From positions 1-29,701 of the forward strand of contig CAYGRY010000034.1 of the NCBI GenBank assembly GCA_964352405.1: 29,701 nt of DNA, read 5' to 3'. A program made the translations under genes and the position numbers. Shown one piece after another: positions 1 to 7,064 of this stretch (within the stretch, counting starts at the first letter, position 1; every line of letters begins with the position of its first letter). The DNA is from UBA4207 sp964352405 (GTDB lineage Bacteria; Bdellovibrionota; Bacteriovoracia; Bacteriovoracales; Bacteriovoracaceae). The notes under the pieces are model-generated. The model made no database searches. It was not told where the DNA came from and was given only the letters and a program-made list of their open reading frames with translations.

Positions 1-56
1 AAAGCGTCGACATTTGATTTCAGTCTGTTACACTATAAGTGCATGGAAGCATTTTT

Positions 57-80
57 GGGGAGAGGATTTCCCCTTTTTTT
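57..80 (+). terminator. Probable intrinsic terminator of an upstream plus-strand gene
   Basis: GGGGA (57-61) pairs with TCCCC (69-73) around a 7-base loop and is followed by seven T. The T-run lies on the plus strand, so it would end a transcript entering from left of the window. A plus-strand reading frame that stops at 15-17 (TGA) could be the tail of that gene, but only four codons are visible. The T-run overlaps the stop codon of the convergent gene at 79-714. Confidence 0.5.
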
Positions 81-714
81 AATCTAGGTATCTCACATTT
101 CTAGTGACTATCGGTTTTCCAAAACGCATTCCCATTGAAATATAAGGGATGACAAAAGTACTGCCATCCTCTTTAGTGATATGTTGAAATGTTAACTCAA
201 CAAATCCACCAGTACGTGAATCGTCATTAAACTCACGACCAAAGCCAACTTCAATACCATCACCATTTTGTTCATCTAAATTAAAAACTTTAAAAGCGCG
301 ACCTCTGAAATAAAAAGTATCGCCAACTTTCTTCATACGAATTTTAGCATACACACCGACTTCACCAAAAAGTTCTCCATCCTCGCCGGCTAAAACCATG
401 GTTGAGTTAGCGTCAACACCAACTTCAACTCGGTTGCTAAAAAAGCCTATGCCAGCGGCAACTCCACCACGAACAACCATTGGAAAGGCAGAGACTCGTC
501 CTTCAAGATTCAAGACGACGACGTCTTCTTGTCTTAACGAAAAGTCCCCTTCTAAAAGCTCAGTGTCCTCACCCTTTGTCGTGGATTGAGTTATATCAGC
601 CTGCTCAATCACGAGCGCTTCATCCGTACCATTAGTTGGAACCAGTACTATAGTGTCGCTTGCAATGATCGAATTAGCCGTTAAAAGCATGCAAAATAGA
701 ATAGTTAGCTTCAT
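79..714 (-). CDS. Exported protein of unknown function, 211 aa
   Basis: I do not recognise a family. Residues 1-18 form a typical Sec signal peptide (MKLTILFCMLLTANSIIAS, cleavage near the last Ala-Ser), so the product should be periplasmic or in the outer membrane. After an acidic, Thr/Ser-rich stretch (about residues 35-60) the rest alternates polar and hydrophobic residues with many Gly and aromatic residues (for example GGVAAGIGFFSNRVEVGVDA and a final FVIPYISMGMRFGK segment). That suits beta strands and perhaps a small barrel. An AAGGAG ribosome site lies 6 bases before the ATG. It is monocistronic; its left neighbour is convergent and umuDC on the right is divergent. Confidence 0.75.
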   Translation of the reverse strand: MKLTILFCMLLTANSIIASDTIVLVPTNGTDEALVIEQADITQSTTKGEDTELLEGDFSLRQEDVVVLNLEGRVSAFPMVVRGGVAAGIGFFSNRVEVGVDANSTMVLAGEDGELFGEVGVYAKIRMKKVGDTFYFRGRAFKVFNLDEQNGDGIEVGFGREFNDDSRTGGFVELTFQHITKEDGSTFVIPYISMGMRFGKPIVTRNVRYLD

Positions 715-806
715 ATAAACTCCTTATTTTGTGCATCATATAAAGTTCTATAAAAAAGCTAGGGGAAACGGTAAAAAGGAAAGGGTCTAACATTTGCCGG
801 CTTGAT

Positions 807-828
807 TTATACGTAAGTTATGCGTAAG
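807..828. promoter_or_regulatory. Tandem 11-bp motif upstream of umuDC, candidate operator
   Basis: TTATACGTAAG (807-817) is followed directly by TTATGCGTAAG (818-828), with one mismatch. Each copy has a TTA...TAA dyad. It lies 8-30 bases before umuD, where an SOS operator would be expected. From memory, the Bdellovibrio LexA box is TTAC-N3-GTAA; these copies have TTAT-N2-GTAA, so they resemble but do not match it. The same 11-mer TTATACGTAAG recurs at 19662-19672 just upstream of an unrelated lipoprotein gene, so it may instead be a wider regulator site or chance. Confidence 0.35.
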
Positions 829-836
829 TTAAAAGA

Positions 837-1142
837 ATGATGAAGCTTAGAAAGCCCGGTCTATTTGGTGTTAGCGAAGACTTTAGTGAGGACTTTCTCT
901 CACTAGATACCAAGCTTATTAAGCATCCAGAGGCGACCTATTTCTTTAGGGCCAGCAACGATAGCTTACGTCCAGAGATTCTCAAAAACGATATCCTCAT
1001 TGTCGATCGATCTAGAAAACCAAAACAAGGTGACTTCGTTATTCTCTATCATGATGGAGAGCGCCTGTGTAAACGCTGGCCTTGTGAACTTGAAGACGCT
1101 GAAGTCTTTGGAACTATCACTGCCACATTAAGAGAGCGTTAA
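837..1142 (+). CDS. umuD: UmuD-like subunit of DNA polymerase V, short form (S24 peptidase fold)
   Basis: Partner subunit of the translesion polymerase encoded next door. The S24/LexA-type serine-lysine dyad is visible: S43 in ASNDSLRPE and K79 in RLCKRW, within the conserved frame HPEATYFFRAS...DILIVDRS...GDFVILYHDGE. Aligned by eye to E. coli UmuD (HPSATYF), residue 8 here equals Gly25, the residue after the RecA-stimulated cleavage site. Only seven residues precede it, so the protein is almost equivalent to processed UmuD'. A stop (825-827) three codons upstream rules out a longer N-terminus. The ribosome site is weak (AAAAGA). The stop is 2 bases before the umuC ATG, so the pair is an operon. 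Confidence 0.9.
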   Translation: MMKLRKPGLFGVSEDFSEDFLSLDTKLIKHPEATYFFRASNDSLRPEILKNDILIVDRSRKPKQGDFVILYHDGERLCKRWPCELEDAEVFGTITATLRER

Positions 1143-1144
1143 CT

Positions 1145-2398
1145 ATGTTGGCCGTGGTTGATTGCAATGCCTTTTATTGTAACTGTGAAAGATTATTTCG
1201 CCCTGATCTTAAAGGGATTCCTGTTGTAGTTCTCTCCAATAATGATGGCTGTGTCATTTCCAGAACGCCAGAAGCAAAAAAATTTAATATTCCGATGGGT
1301 GCGCCCTATCACCATATTCAAAAGCTATGTAAGGAAAATAAAATTTCTGTTTTTTCGGCGAACTTTTCTCTCTACACCAACTTATCAACACGAGTGATGA
1401 ATGTTTTAAGAGAAATTGCGCCCAAAGTAGAAGTTTACTCTGTGGATGAAGCTTTTTTAGATCTTTCAGGAATATCGAATCTTGAACAAGAAGGCATAAG
1501 AATCAAAACAGAAGTAGAGCGACGAGTTGGCATTCCTGTATCAATTGGTATTGCTCCAACCAAAACTCTTTGCAAAATGGCAGTCGAGATGGCTAAGAAA
1601 CAAAGCTGTGGTGTTGTTTGCCTACAAACACAACAGGAAATTATTAAAACCTTGGCCGCACTTCCAGTGAGTGATGTCTGGGGAATTGGTTATGGCAGAC
1701 AAGTTCGACTACAAAGTATGAATATCAAAACAGCACTTGATCTAAGAAATTATCAGAATCGACATTTATTAAGAAAGAATATGACAAAACTTGGAGAGCA
1801 AATACAAGACGAGTTATGTGGTATCCAGTGCTTTCCATTTGGAGAAAGGACAGAGAAGAAAAAATCAATTATGTCGACAAGAACATTTGCAAAAATGAGC
1901 TATGATAAATATGTCGTATCACAAGCTCTTGCCACCCACGCTAGTGATGTGGCAGAAGAACTCAGGATGCAAGGCTCTGTCTGCAAGAAAATTACCATTA
2001 TGATTAGATCAAATCCATTTCAAGAAAACCTTCCACAATATAATGCCTCTTTAAGTGCTAACCTTTTCACTCCGACATCAAATACATTTATTTTTATCGC
2101 TACTGTTTTGGAACTATTAGATGAGGTCTGGCAGGAAGGCTATGCCATTCAAAAAGCTGGTGTTTTTGTCAGCGATCTACAAGATGAAGACGAGTATGAG
2201 GTTGATCTTTTTGCTCCTATAGTAGATCCAAGACAACAAAGCCTTATGAAAGCGATGGATATCATCAATTATAAGGAAGGCCCGCGCATGGTTAGATCCC
2301 TTGCCTGTGGAACAGACAATCAAGCTTGGGCGATGAAACAGCGAATGCTCTCCCCTCGATACACAACCAGCTGGAATGACCTGCCTATCGTACGATAA
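1145..2398 (+). CDS. umuC: UmuC, catalytic subunit of Y-family DNA polymerase V
   Basis: Error-prone lesion-bypass polymerase; its length of 417 aa is close to E. coli UmuC (422). The Y-family active site is complete: D6 in MLAVVDCNAFYCNCERLF and D101-E102 in VYSVDEAFLDLSG bind the catalytic metals, and Y11 is the likely steric-gate residue excluding ribonucleotides. The palm/fingers signature SNNDGCVISRTPEAK (about 31-45) is near-identical to family members. A helix-hairpin-helix thumb follows (VWGIGYGRQVRLQSMNI, about 178-194), then the little-finger domain from about residue 235 (SIMSTRTF). A purine-rich site (AAGAGAG) overlaps the end of umuD. The next gene starts 65 bases downstream with its own ribosome site. 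Confidence 0.97.
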   Translation: MLAVVDCNAFYCNCERLFRPDLKGIPVVVLSNNDGCVISRTPEAKKFNIPMGAPYHHIQKLCKENKISVFSANFSLYTNLSTRVMNVLREIAPKVEVYSVDEAFLDLSGISNLEQEGIRIKTEVERRVGIPVSIGIAPTKTLCKMAVEMAKKQSCGVVCLQTQQEIIKTLAALPVSDVWGIGYGRQVRLQSMNIKTALDLRNYQNRHLLRKNMTKLGEQIQDELCGIQCFPFGERTEKKKSIMSTRTFAKMSYDKYVVSQALATHASDVAEELRMQGSVCKKITIMIRSNPFQENLPQYNASLSANLFTPTSNTFIFIATVLELLDEVWQEGYAIQKAGVFVSDLQDEDEYEVDLFAPIVDPRQQSLMKAMDIINYKEGPRMVRSLACGTDNQAWAMKQRMLSPRYTTSWNDLPIVR

Positions 2399-2463
2399 GA
2401 AGAATCGATTAGAAATAAGGGTTAAATAAAACTACTCTTTGTGCAACAAACAAGGAGAAAACA

Positions 2464-2841
2464 ATGAGAATAGATCATATAAATTTTAATGTTAGCAATC
2501 TGAATCAAAGTGTAGATTTTTATAAGAAAATTTTTGGTCTTGAGGAAAAAGAATCAGGAACATCCAATGCTTCTGGAAATGAATATAAGATCATAGGTCA
2601 TCCAGACAAATTCTATCTTTGTCTTTACGAAAGTTCTGAAAGTGTAAAGCAAAAGGGATTTAATCATTTTGGTGTAAATGTCGATAATTTTGAAGAAATA
2701 GTTGAACTCTTAAATCAAAACAATATCAGTATTCAATATGGTGGAGTTGTCGACTGGCCACAGTCGAAGTCAGCTTATATTGAAGGACCTGACGGTGAAG
2801 AAATAGAGATCACTCAGTACTTTGGTGGAAAACTTAATTAA
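2464..2841 (+). CDS. VOC-superfamily (glyoxalase/dioxygenase fold) protein
   Basis: A 125-residue protein with the paired beta-alpha-beta-beta-beta modules of the vicinal-oxygen-chelate fold. The first is MRIDHINFNVSNLNQSVDFY (1-20). The second half has NHFGVNVDNFEEIVELL (about 67-83) and ends in the metal-binding strand GPDGEEIEITQYFGG. H5, the His of NHFG and the Glu of EIEIT are plausible metal ligands. The substrate cannot be read from sequence; family members include glyoxalases, thiol transferases giving fosfomycin resistance, and ring-cleaving dioxygenases. An excellent AAGGAG site precedes the ATG by 7 bases. A strong terminator follows. It could share the umuDC transcript or have its own promoter. 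Confidence 0.85.
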   Translation: MRIDHINFNVSNLNQSVDFYKKIFGLEEKESGTSNASGNEYKIIGHPDKFYLCLYESSESVKQKGFNHFGVNVDNFEEIVELLNQNNISIQYGGVVDWPQSKSAYIEGPDGEEIEITQYFGGKLN

Positions 2842-2847
2842 GTTCAC

Positions 2848-2883
2848 GCTCCTACCCTTCAATGGGTAGGGGCTCTTTTTTTT
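2848..2883 (+). terminator. Intrinsic terminator of the VOC-protein gene
   Basis: CCTACCC (2851-2857) and GGGTAGG (2864-2870) form a perfect 7-bp stem with a 6-base loop. The outer bases 2848-2850 and 2871-2873 extend it to 10 bp with one G-T wobble. A T-rich tail ends in eight T (2876-2883). The stem overlaps the stop codon and last codons of the convergent RND-like gene, so the two transcription units end within about 30 bases of each other. Confidence 0.85.
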
Positions 2884-4885
2884 CTTCAAAGGATGGAAGA
2901 ACAATATAATCGAGCAGAAATCCAAATAATAACGTCAGACCCATTGCTAAACCGAAATCGCCTACCGGTGCGAACCTATGAAATGAAAGTAGGCTAAAAC
3001 CAAAAACCATAACGATGGTCACAATCCACATTGGTGCAAAGATAGTTTTTTCTATAAACATATTTCTTGCATGCCCATGTTTTTTATAATGGATCATCAA
3101 ATGCAATGTACTATCAACAATCAAACCAAAAGAAATACTAAATGTTGTTATTGATGCCACATTAAGAGTTTTGCCTAAGATGTAAAATACACTGAGAGTA
3201 GAAAGTGCTGGAATAATATTAACCATGAAAAACAAACACGAACTACGAAAAGACCGAAGCATAAAAAAGACAAAACAAGTCACTAAAGATATTCCAAAAA
3301 TAAAACTTTGGGCCATCGATCGAATAAGGTTATCTTGAGAACGCATAAGCCAAAAGTACAATCCTCCAAAAGTGATATCCAGGTTATTCTCTTTAAGCAA
3401 GCTCTCGACTTGATCGAGCCATAGAAGATAATCCTGGGTTGGAAGAGTTGGGCCAAGAATACTAAGAGTATAAACTTCTTCTTGAAGAGCAGGCCTAAAA
3501 TACTTTGGCACACTTGATAAAAGTGCATCGTAAGCGATAAGACTTGATGGAAGGTCGCTTGTACCACTGTATTGAAGGTTAGCTTCTTGGACAATTTTAT
3601 TAGGTGAAACCAAAGAATAATTCTCAGGAAGCCCCTGTAATAGTTTTTGTTCAATAAGCCGAATATTTCTTAAATCATCTATTGAATGTATATGATCTTT
3701 TTTTAAATGAATGTCGAGAAGAGGTAAACCTCCTAGTCTACTCTCAGTCATTCGCCAGTTTTGTACAATGGAGCTGTCTTTAGGAAAAAAATACAAAGCT
3801 TCGGCCTGAAAAAGAATATGCTTCCAAGACCATGCCCCGAAAAAGAAAATAATGATAAGAAGTAAAACTTGAAGTTTTTTGCTCGAAGAAAAGCTGCGAT
3901 GAAGGAAGTCAAAGCTTTTTAGAGATGATTTAAAATATGAAAAATCGAACTGATGTAAAAACATGACAGCAACAAAAGCGCTTAGAACTAAACTGCTGGC
4001 AGAAGTGATGGAAAACTGTCTAATGGCAGGAATATCGCTAAAAACTAAAGTTAACAAACCCAACACTGTAGTTACTAACGCGAGAAAAATGGCCTTCTTT
4101 TTTTCTTGCCATGCTTCTAAGAAGTTTTGGTAATAAAGAGCGCCACAAGTTAAATGCAAGGTAATAGACTGTAGAACTAAAAATACTAAAATAGGCACAA
4201 GTGTCGTAATCATTGTGCTAAAGCCCCAAAAGATCTTAATTAAAACTAAAGATAGACCTACTCCAAAAAGTGAGGGCAAGAAAGTAACCAAGGTTAACGA
4301 AAAAGATCTTAGGAAAAACCATAATAAGAGGAACACACTGATAAAGAGAGCTGGCATGACAATTTTTTTAATCTCAATAGACATCTGACCAAGCTCAGCG
4401 TTCAGGTATGGCATTCCGGCCCAAGCTATATCTAAATTTAACTTTCTCCCCTGCAGATTTATCAGCTCGACTAAGCGTGCTCTCTTCTTTGGTGTCTGTT
4501 CGTCGAAGTGAATAAAAAATAGTGCGTTACCTGCATCCATTAATTTTAAAAGGTTTGAATTCTTAAAGAAATTATTAGCTTCATCGATTGAAGACATAGA
4601 AGATATCGACTTTGGTGACATCCAATACAAATCATCAAACTCACTTTCAAGTTCCCCAAGAAATAGATGAAATTCATCCCAAGTCTGCTGATTGATAAAT
4701 GTTGTTGAGAAAACAAAGGCATCATAGCTAGGATTTTGAATTCGATCAGACTTTAAAGATTCATCAAACTGCGATGATAAAAAAAGCTCCTCTCTATTAT
4801 CCTGATCAAGATTATCAGTAAAGGCCAAACATCCAACCGTCAAACAAAGAAGTAAGATAACCCAAAAGTGCTCTAATCTTTTCAT
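2852..4885 (-). CDS. RND/MMPL-type exporter-like membrane protein (COG1033 type)
   Basis: 677 aa with the two-fold repeat of RND superfamily transporters. TM1 (about 9-25) is followed by a periplasmic loop (26-173) and TM2-6 (about 175-312). TM7 (about 340-358) is followed by a second loop to about 520 and TM8-12 to the C-terminus. The second half carries the TM motif SFGLIVDSTLHLMIHY, equivalent to the G-x-x-x-D-D/S-x-x-H segment of COG1033 proteins. In the first half the matching region (PILVFLVLQSITLHL) lacks the Asp, which may bear on proton coupling. It is the last gene of the lipid operon and overlaps the YceI gene by 4 bases (ATGA, 4882-4885). COG1033 relatives and MmpL proteins often move lipids or hopanoids, so I infer export of the operon's product. 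Confidence 0.8.
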   Translation of the reverse strand: MKRLEHFWVILLLCLTVGCLAFTDNLDQDNREELFLSSQFDESLKSDRIQNPSYDAFVFSTTFINQQTWDEFHLFLGELESEFDDLYWMSPKSISSMSSIDEANNFFKNSNLLKLMDAGNALFFIHFDEQTPKKRARLVELINLQGRKLNLDIAWAGMPYLNAELGQMSIEIKKIVMPALFISVFLLLWFFLRSFSLTLVTFLPSLFGVGLSLVLIKIFWGFSTMITTLVPILVFLVLQSITLHLTCGALYYQNFLEAWQEKKKAIFLALVTTVLGLLTLVFSDIPAIRQFSITSASSLVLSAFVAVMFLHQFDFSYFKSSLKSFDFLHRSFSSSKKLQVLLLIIIFFFGAWSWKHILFQAEALYFFPKDSSIVQNWRMTESRLGGLPLLDIHLKKDHIHSIDDLRNIRLIEQKLLQGLPENYSLVSPNKIVQEANLQYSGTSDLPSSLIAYDALLSSVPKYFRPALQEEVYTLSILGPTLPTQDYLLWLDQVESLLKENNLDITFGGLYFWLMRSQDNLIRSMAQSFIFGISLVTCFVFFMLRSFRSSCLFFMVNIIPALSTLSVFYILGKTLNVASITTFSISFGLIVDSTLHLMIHYKKHGHARNMFIEKTIFAPMWIVTIVMVFGFSLLSFHRFAPVGDFGLAMGLTLLFGFLLDYIVLPSFEEKKEPLPIEG

Positions 4886-5451
4886 TGAATCAAAGCTTTA
4901 AATTTGAAATCAAAACGATCTCTAACTGATGCAATTGCAATTGATGGGTCGGGGATTTTAAACTCTTTAAGCGAAAAAGAACCTGAGCCAGTGATTTGTA
5001 TTTTCCCTTCGTTATTCACACTCGTCAGCTCAATCGGTAAGTCATAGCTGTGTCCAAGAATAGAGATGCGAATAACCTTCTTTCCACTAAAATCATTAGC
5101 AATTGGTGGGAAAGATAAGGATATTTCAGGAAACTTTTCCTTATTTAATATTTCATTCCACATTTTGTCGTCTCTACCACTTAAATCAGTTGAGAGTCCT
5201 CCGACTGGAATAGTTACAACCACATCTTTTGTTTCAGTTTGATTCAACTTGCCCTGGATTTTAAATGAAAGAGCTCTGCCGCTAAAGGATGTTGTAATAA
5301 TACCAAGTTTTGTGCTCTCTGATTCAAAGCTTATCGCATTATCGTTACTCTCAAACGCGCATTCATCAAAATTTTTACAAGAGACATTTTGCTCAAAGGC
5401 AAAGACTGATGATGAGATTAATAATAATAAAAGAAGAGTTAAAAATTTCAT
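4882..5451 (-). CDS. Exported YceI-like lipid-binding protein
   Basis: 189 aa. Signal peptide MKFLTLLLLLLISSSVFA (1-18) with an Ala cleavage site before FEQN. The mature part has the YceI lipocalin-like pattern: SFESESTKLGIITTSFSG, then VVVTIPVGGLSTDLSGRDD (where the RD and the preceding Thr are conserved), then FPEISLSFPPI, a KKVIRISILGHSYDLPIEL strand pair, and a final FKIPDPSIA...VRDRFDFKFKA. The family holds amphiphiles such as polyprenoids in a hydrophobic pocket. Its place between a lipid-making PKS unit and an RND exporter suggests a periplasmic carrier. It starts 6 bases after the methyltransferase stop and overlaps the exporter start by 4 bases. The lipid-carrier role is inferred from context. 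Confidence 0.85.
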   Translation of the reverse strand: MKFLTLLLLLLISSSVFAFEQNVSCKNFDECAFESNDNAISFESESTKLGIITTSFSGRALSFKIQGKLNQTETKDVVVTIPVGGLSTDLSGRDDKMWNEILNKEKFPEISLSFPPIANDFSGKKVIRISILGHSYDLPIELTSVNNEGKIQITGSGSFSLKEFKIPDPSIAIASVRDRFDFKFKALIQ

Positions 5452-5457
5452 AAAACC

Positions 5458-6012
5458 TCAAAAGACTTTAGGAATGATCCTCCAGGCAGCTTGTTGCTCA
5501 CCAAGAACCTCCTCTTCAAGTTTAGTTCTAAAATATAACATGACAAGATTTAACAAACTAAAAATAAGCAAGGTACGCCATAGGCCAAACATTAATGGAA
5601 AAGCAATAAACTCAAGCACAACTGCAAAGTAATTTGGGTGCCGAATCCATCGATAGAGCCCCTCTCTGGTAAATGGTGGTTGTGAATTATAGTAAATTCT
5701 CGTGCTCCAAAGTGGTCCTAAGACCTTCATACTATGAAATCTTAAGGATTGAGCGATCATGAGTAATACAAAACAAAAACCGACATTGTATGTTGTCGTC
5801 AACTCGGCACTGAAATATGCTTCAATGAATAAAGCGATAAACCAACTTGAGTGAAGCAGAATCATCATCATTCTTGAGTTAATCCCTACTTCTTTCGATC
5901 CTAATTCATCTACCCAAACTTTTGCATGGGCTTTTGTCAGGTACAGCTCATAGAGCCTACCGATTATAAAATAAATCCAAAAGAAAATAAAAACCTTAAA
6001 TAGATCACTCAT
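5458..6012 (-). CDS. ICMT-like integral-membrane methyltransferase
   Basis: 184 aa with four to five hydrophobic segments and the C-terminal signature of the isoprenylcysteine carboxyl methyltransferase/PEMT family. The pieces are FTREGLYRWIRHPNYFAVVLE (about 114-134), then P in FPLMFG, then FRTKLEEEVLGEQ. The RHPNY and R...EEE residues form the SAM and substrate site in the family. It starts inside the stop of the type III PKS gene (ATGA overlap 6009-6012). Bacterial ICMT-like enzymes paired with type III PKSs (BpsB of Bacillus, SrsB of Streptomyces) methylate alkylpyrones or alkylresorcinols, so O- or C-methylation of the PKS product is the likely role. Protein prenyl-cysteine methylation is unlikely in a bacterium. 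Confidence 0.85.
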   Translation of the reverse strand: MSDLFKVFIFFWIYFIIGRLYELYLTKAHAKVWVDELGSKEVGINSRMMMILLHSSWFIALFIEAYFSAELTTTYNVGFCFVLLMIAQSLRFHSMKVLGPLWSTRIYYNSQPPFTREGLYRWIRHPNYFAVVLEFIAFPLMFGLWRTLLIFSLLNLVMLYFRTKLEEEVLGEQQAAWRIIPKVF

Positions 6013-7064
6013 GGAACTCTCTTGGTTAGTACCATCTCGCTACAAAAAGCAGGTCCCATGGCCATGAGAATTCCAAGTTTTTCATCATTAATAGGGGTTT
6101 TTAGAGTTCGGCTCAAGATATCTAGTACTGAAACAGAAGACATATTTCCATTTTTAGCCAAACTCTCCCAACTATGACGAAGCCATGAACTTTCAACTTC
6201 TAAGGCTTCAGTTAAGGCATCGAGAACTTTTGGCCCACCTGGGTGTGCAATCACTTCCCCGATATCCGATAAGTGATATTGATGACGATCTAAAAACTTT
6301 TTCACGCCATTTGGAACTTTTTCTTGAACAAGGCTTGGTACGTCGCCAGATAAAACAATCTTAAAACCGTTTTGATTTATATCCCAACCCATTATTCTTT
6401 CAGTTTCAGGGTAAAAAGCGCTCATTGAATCGATCACTGTCAACTTCGCGCCTTGATATTTTGCGTGATCTTTTCCAACCATGACAACGGCTGCAGAGCC
6501 ATCAGCAAAGAGTCCAGTCGCCACCATATTTGCGATACTTTGATCATCAAGCTGAAAAGTTAAAGAGCATAATTCTGTAGCCGTAATTAATACGGCGTGT
6601 GTTGGATAAGCCGTTAGATAATCGTGAGCTCTAGCCACACAAGCAGCTCCCCCTAAGCACCCGAGACCAAATAGTGGCATTCTTTTGGTATCGTCTTTAA
6701 AGTTCATAAGATTCATCAATCTTGCTTCAACACTTGGAACTGCGATTCCAGTGATTGATGTCGAGATAATTAGATCTATATCTTTCGCCTCAAGAGTGCT
6801 TTGTTCAAGTGCATGAGTGACTGCTTTTGCGGCAAGAGGTAATGCCTGCTTTATCCATAAATCATTTCTTGAACCAAAATCACTTAGTGATTTATATTGC
6901 TCTAGCTTTAAAGCTAAATTCCTTGTTTCGACTTTGGAATGGTCATGAAACCGCTTTGCCGCTCTAGCATGCTCACCCCAAACGTCACTTAGGACTTCAG
7001 AGATTTCATATTGAGAGTAAACATTATCAGGCATAGAAGTAGTTGCACTTAAAATGGCACTCAT
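6009..7064 (-). CDS. Type III polyketide synthase (chalcone/stilbene synthase family)
   Basis: 351 aa, the usual size. It condenses a starter acyl-CoA with malonyl-CoA units and cyclises the chain. The Cys-His-Asn triad is complete: C136 in LFGLGCLGGAA, H274 in VIAHPGGPKVLDA and N307 in KNGNMSSVSVL. The C-terminal loop reads MAMGPAF where plant enzymes have GFGPG, as in many bacterial members. Start and stop both lie in 4-base ATGA overlaps with neighbours. With ICMT and FAD partners, a long-chain alkylpyrone or alkylresorcinol is the best guess. Starter length and cyclisation type cannot be read from sequence. Confidence 0.95.
   Translation of the reverse strand: MSAILSATTSMPDNVYSQYEISEVLSDVWGEHARAAKRFHDHSKVETRNLALKLEQYKSLSDFGSRNDLWIKQALPLAAKAVTHALEQSTLEAKDIDLIISTSITGIAVPSVEARLMNLMNFKDDTKRMPLFGLGCLGGAACVARAHDYLTAYPTHAVLITATELCSLTFQLDDQSIANMVATGLFADGSAAVVMVGKDHAKYQGAKLTVIDSMSAFYPETERIMGWDINQNGFKIVLSGDVPSLVQEKVPNGVKKFLDRHQYHLSDIGEVIAHPGGPKVLDALTEALEVESSWLRHSWESLAKNGNMSSVSVLDILSRTLKTPINDEKLGILMAMGPAFCSEMVLTKRVP

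Noticed and set aside
3..17. Tail of a plus-strand gene (four codons and TGA) before the first terminator
   Set aside because: Too short to support as a feature; two other frames are also open from the left edge.
398..589. Plus-strand open frame inside the exported-protein gene
   Set aside because: Antisense shadow; low-complexity Thr/Ser/Lys translation, no ribosome site.
3283..3654. Overlapping minus-strand frame within the RND-like gene
   Set aside because: Alternative frame of a well-supported membrane protein with no start signal or family pattern.
5249..5632. Plus-strand frame across the YceI and ICMT genes
   Set aside because: Antisense to two recognised genes; no domain.
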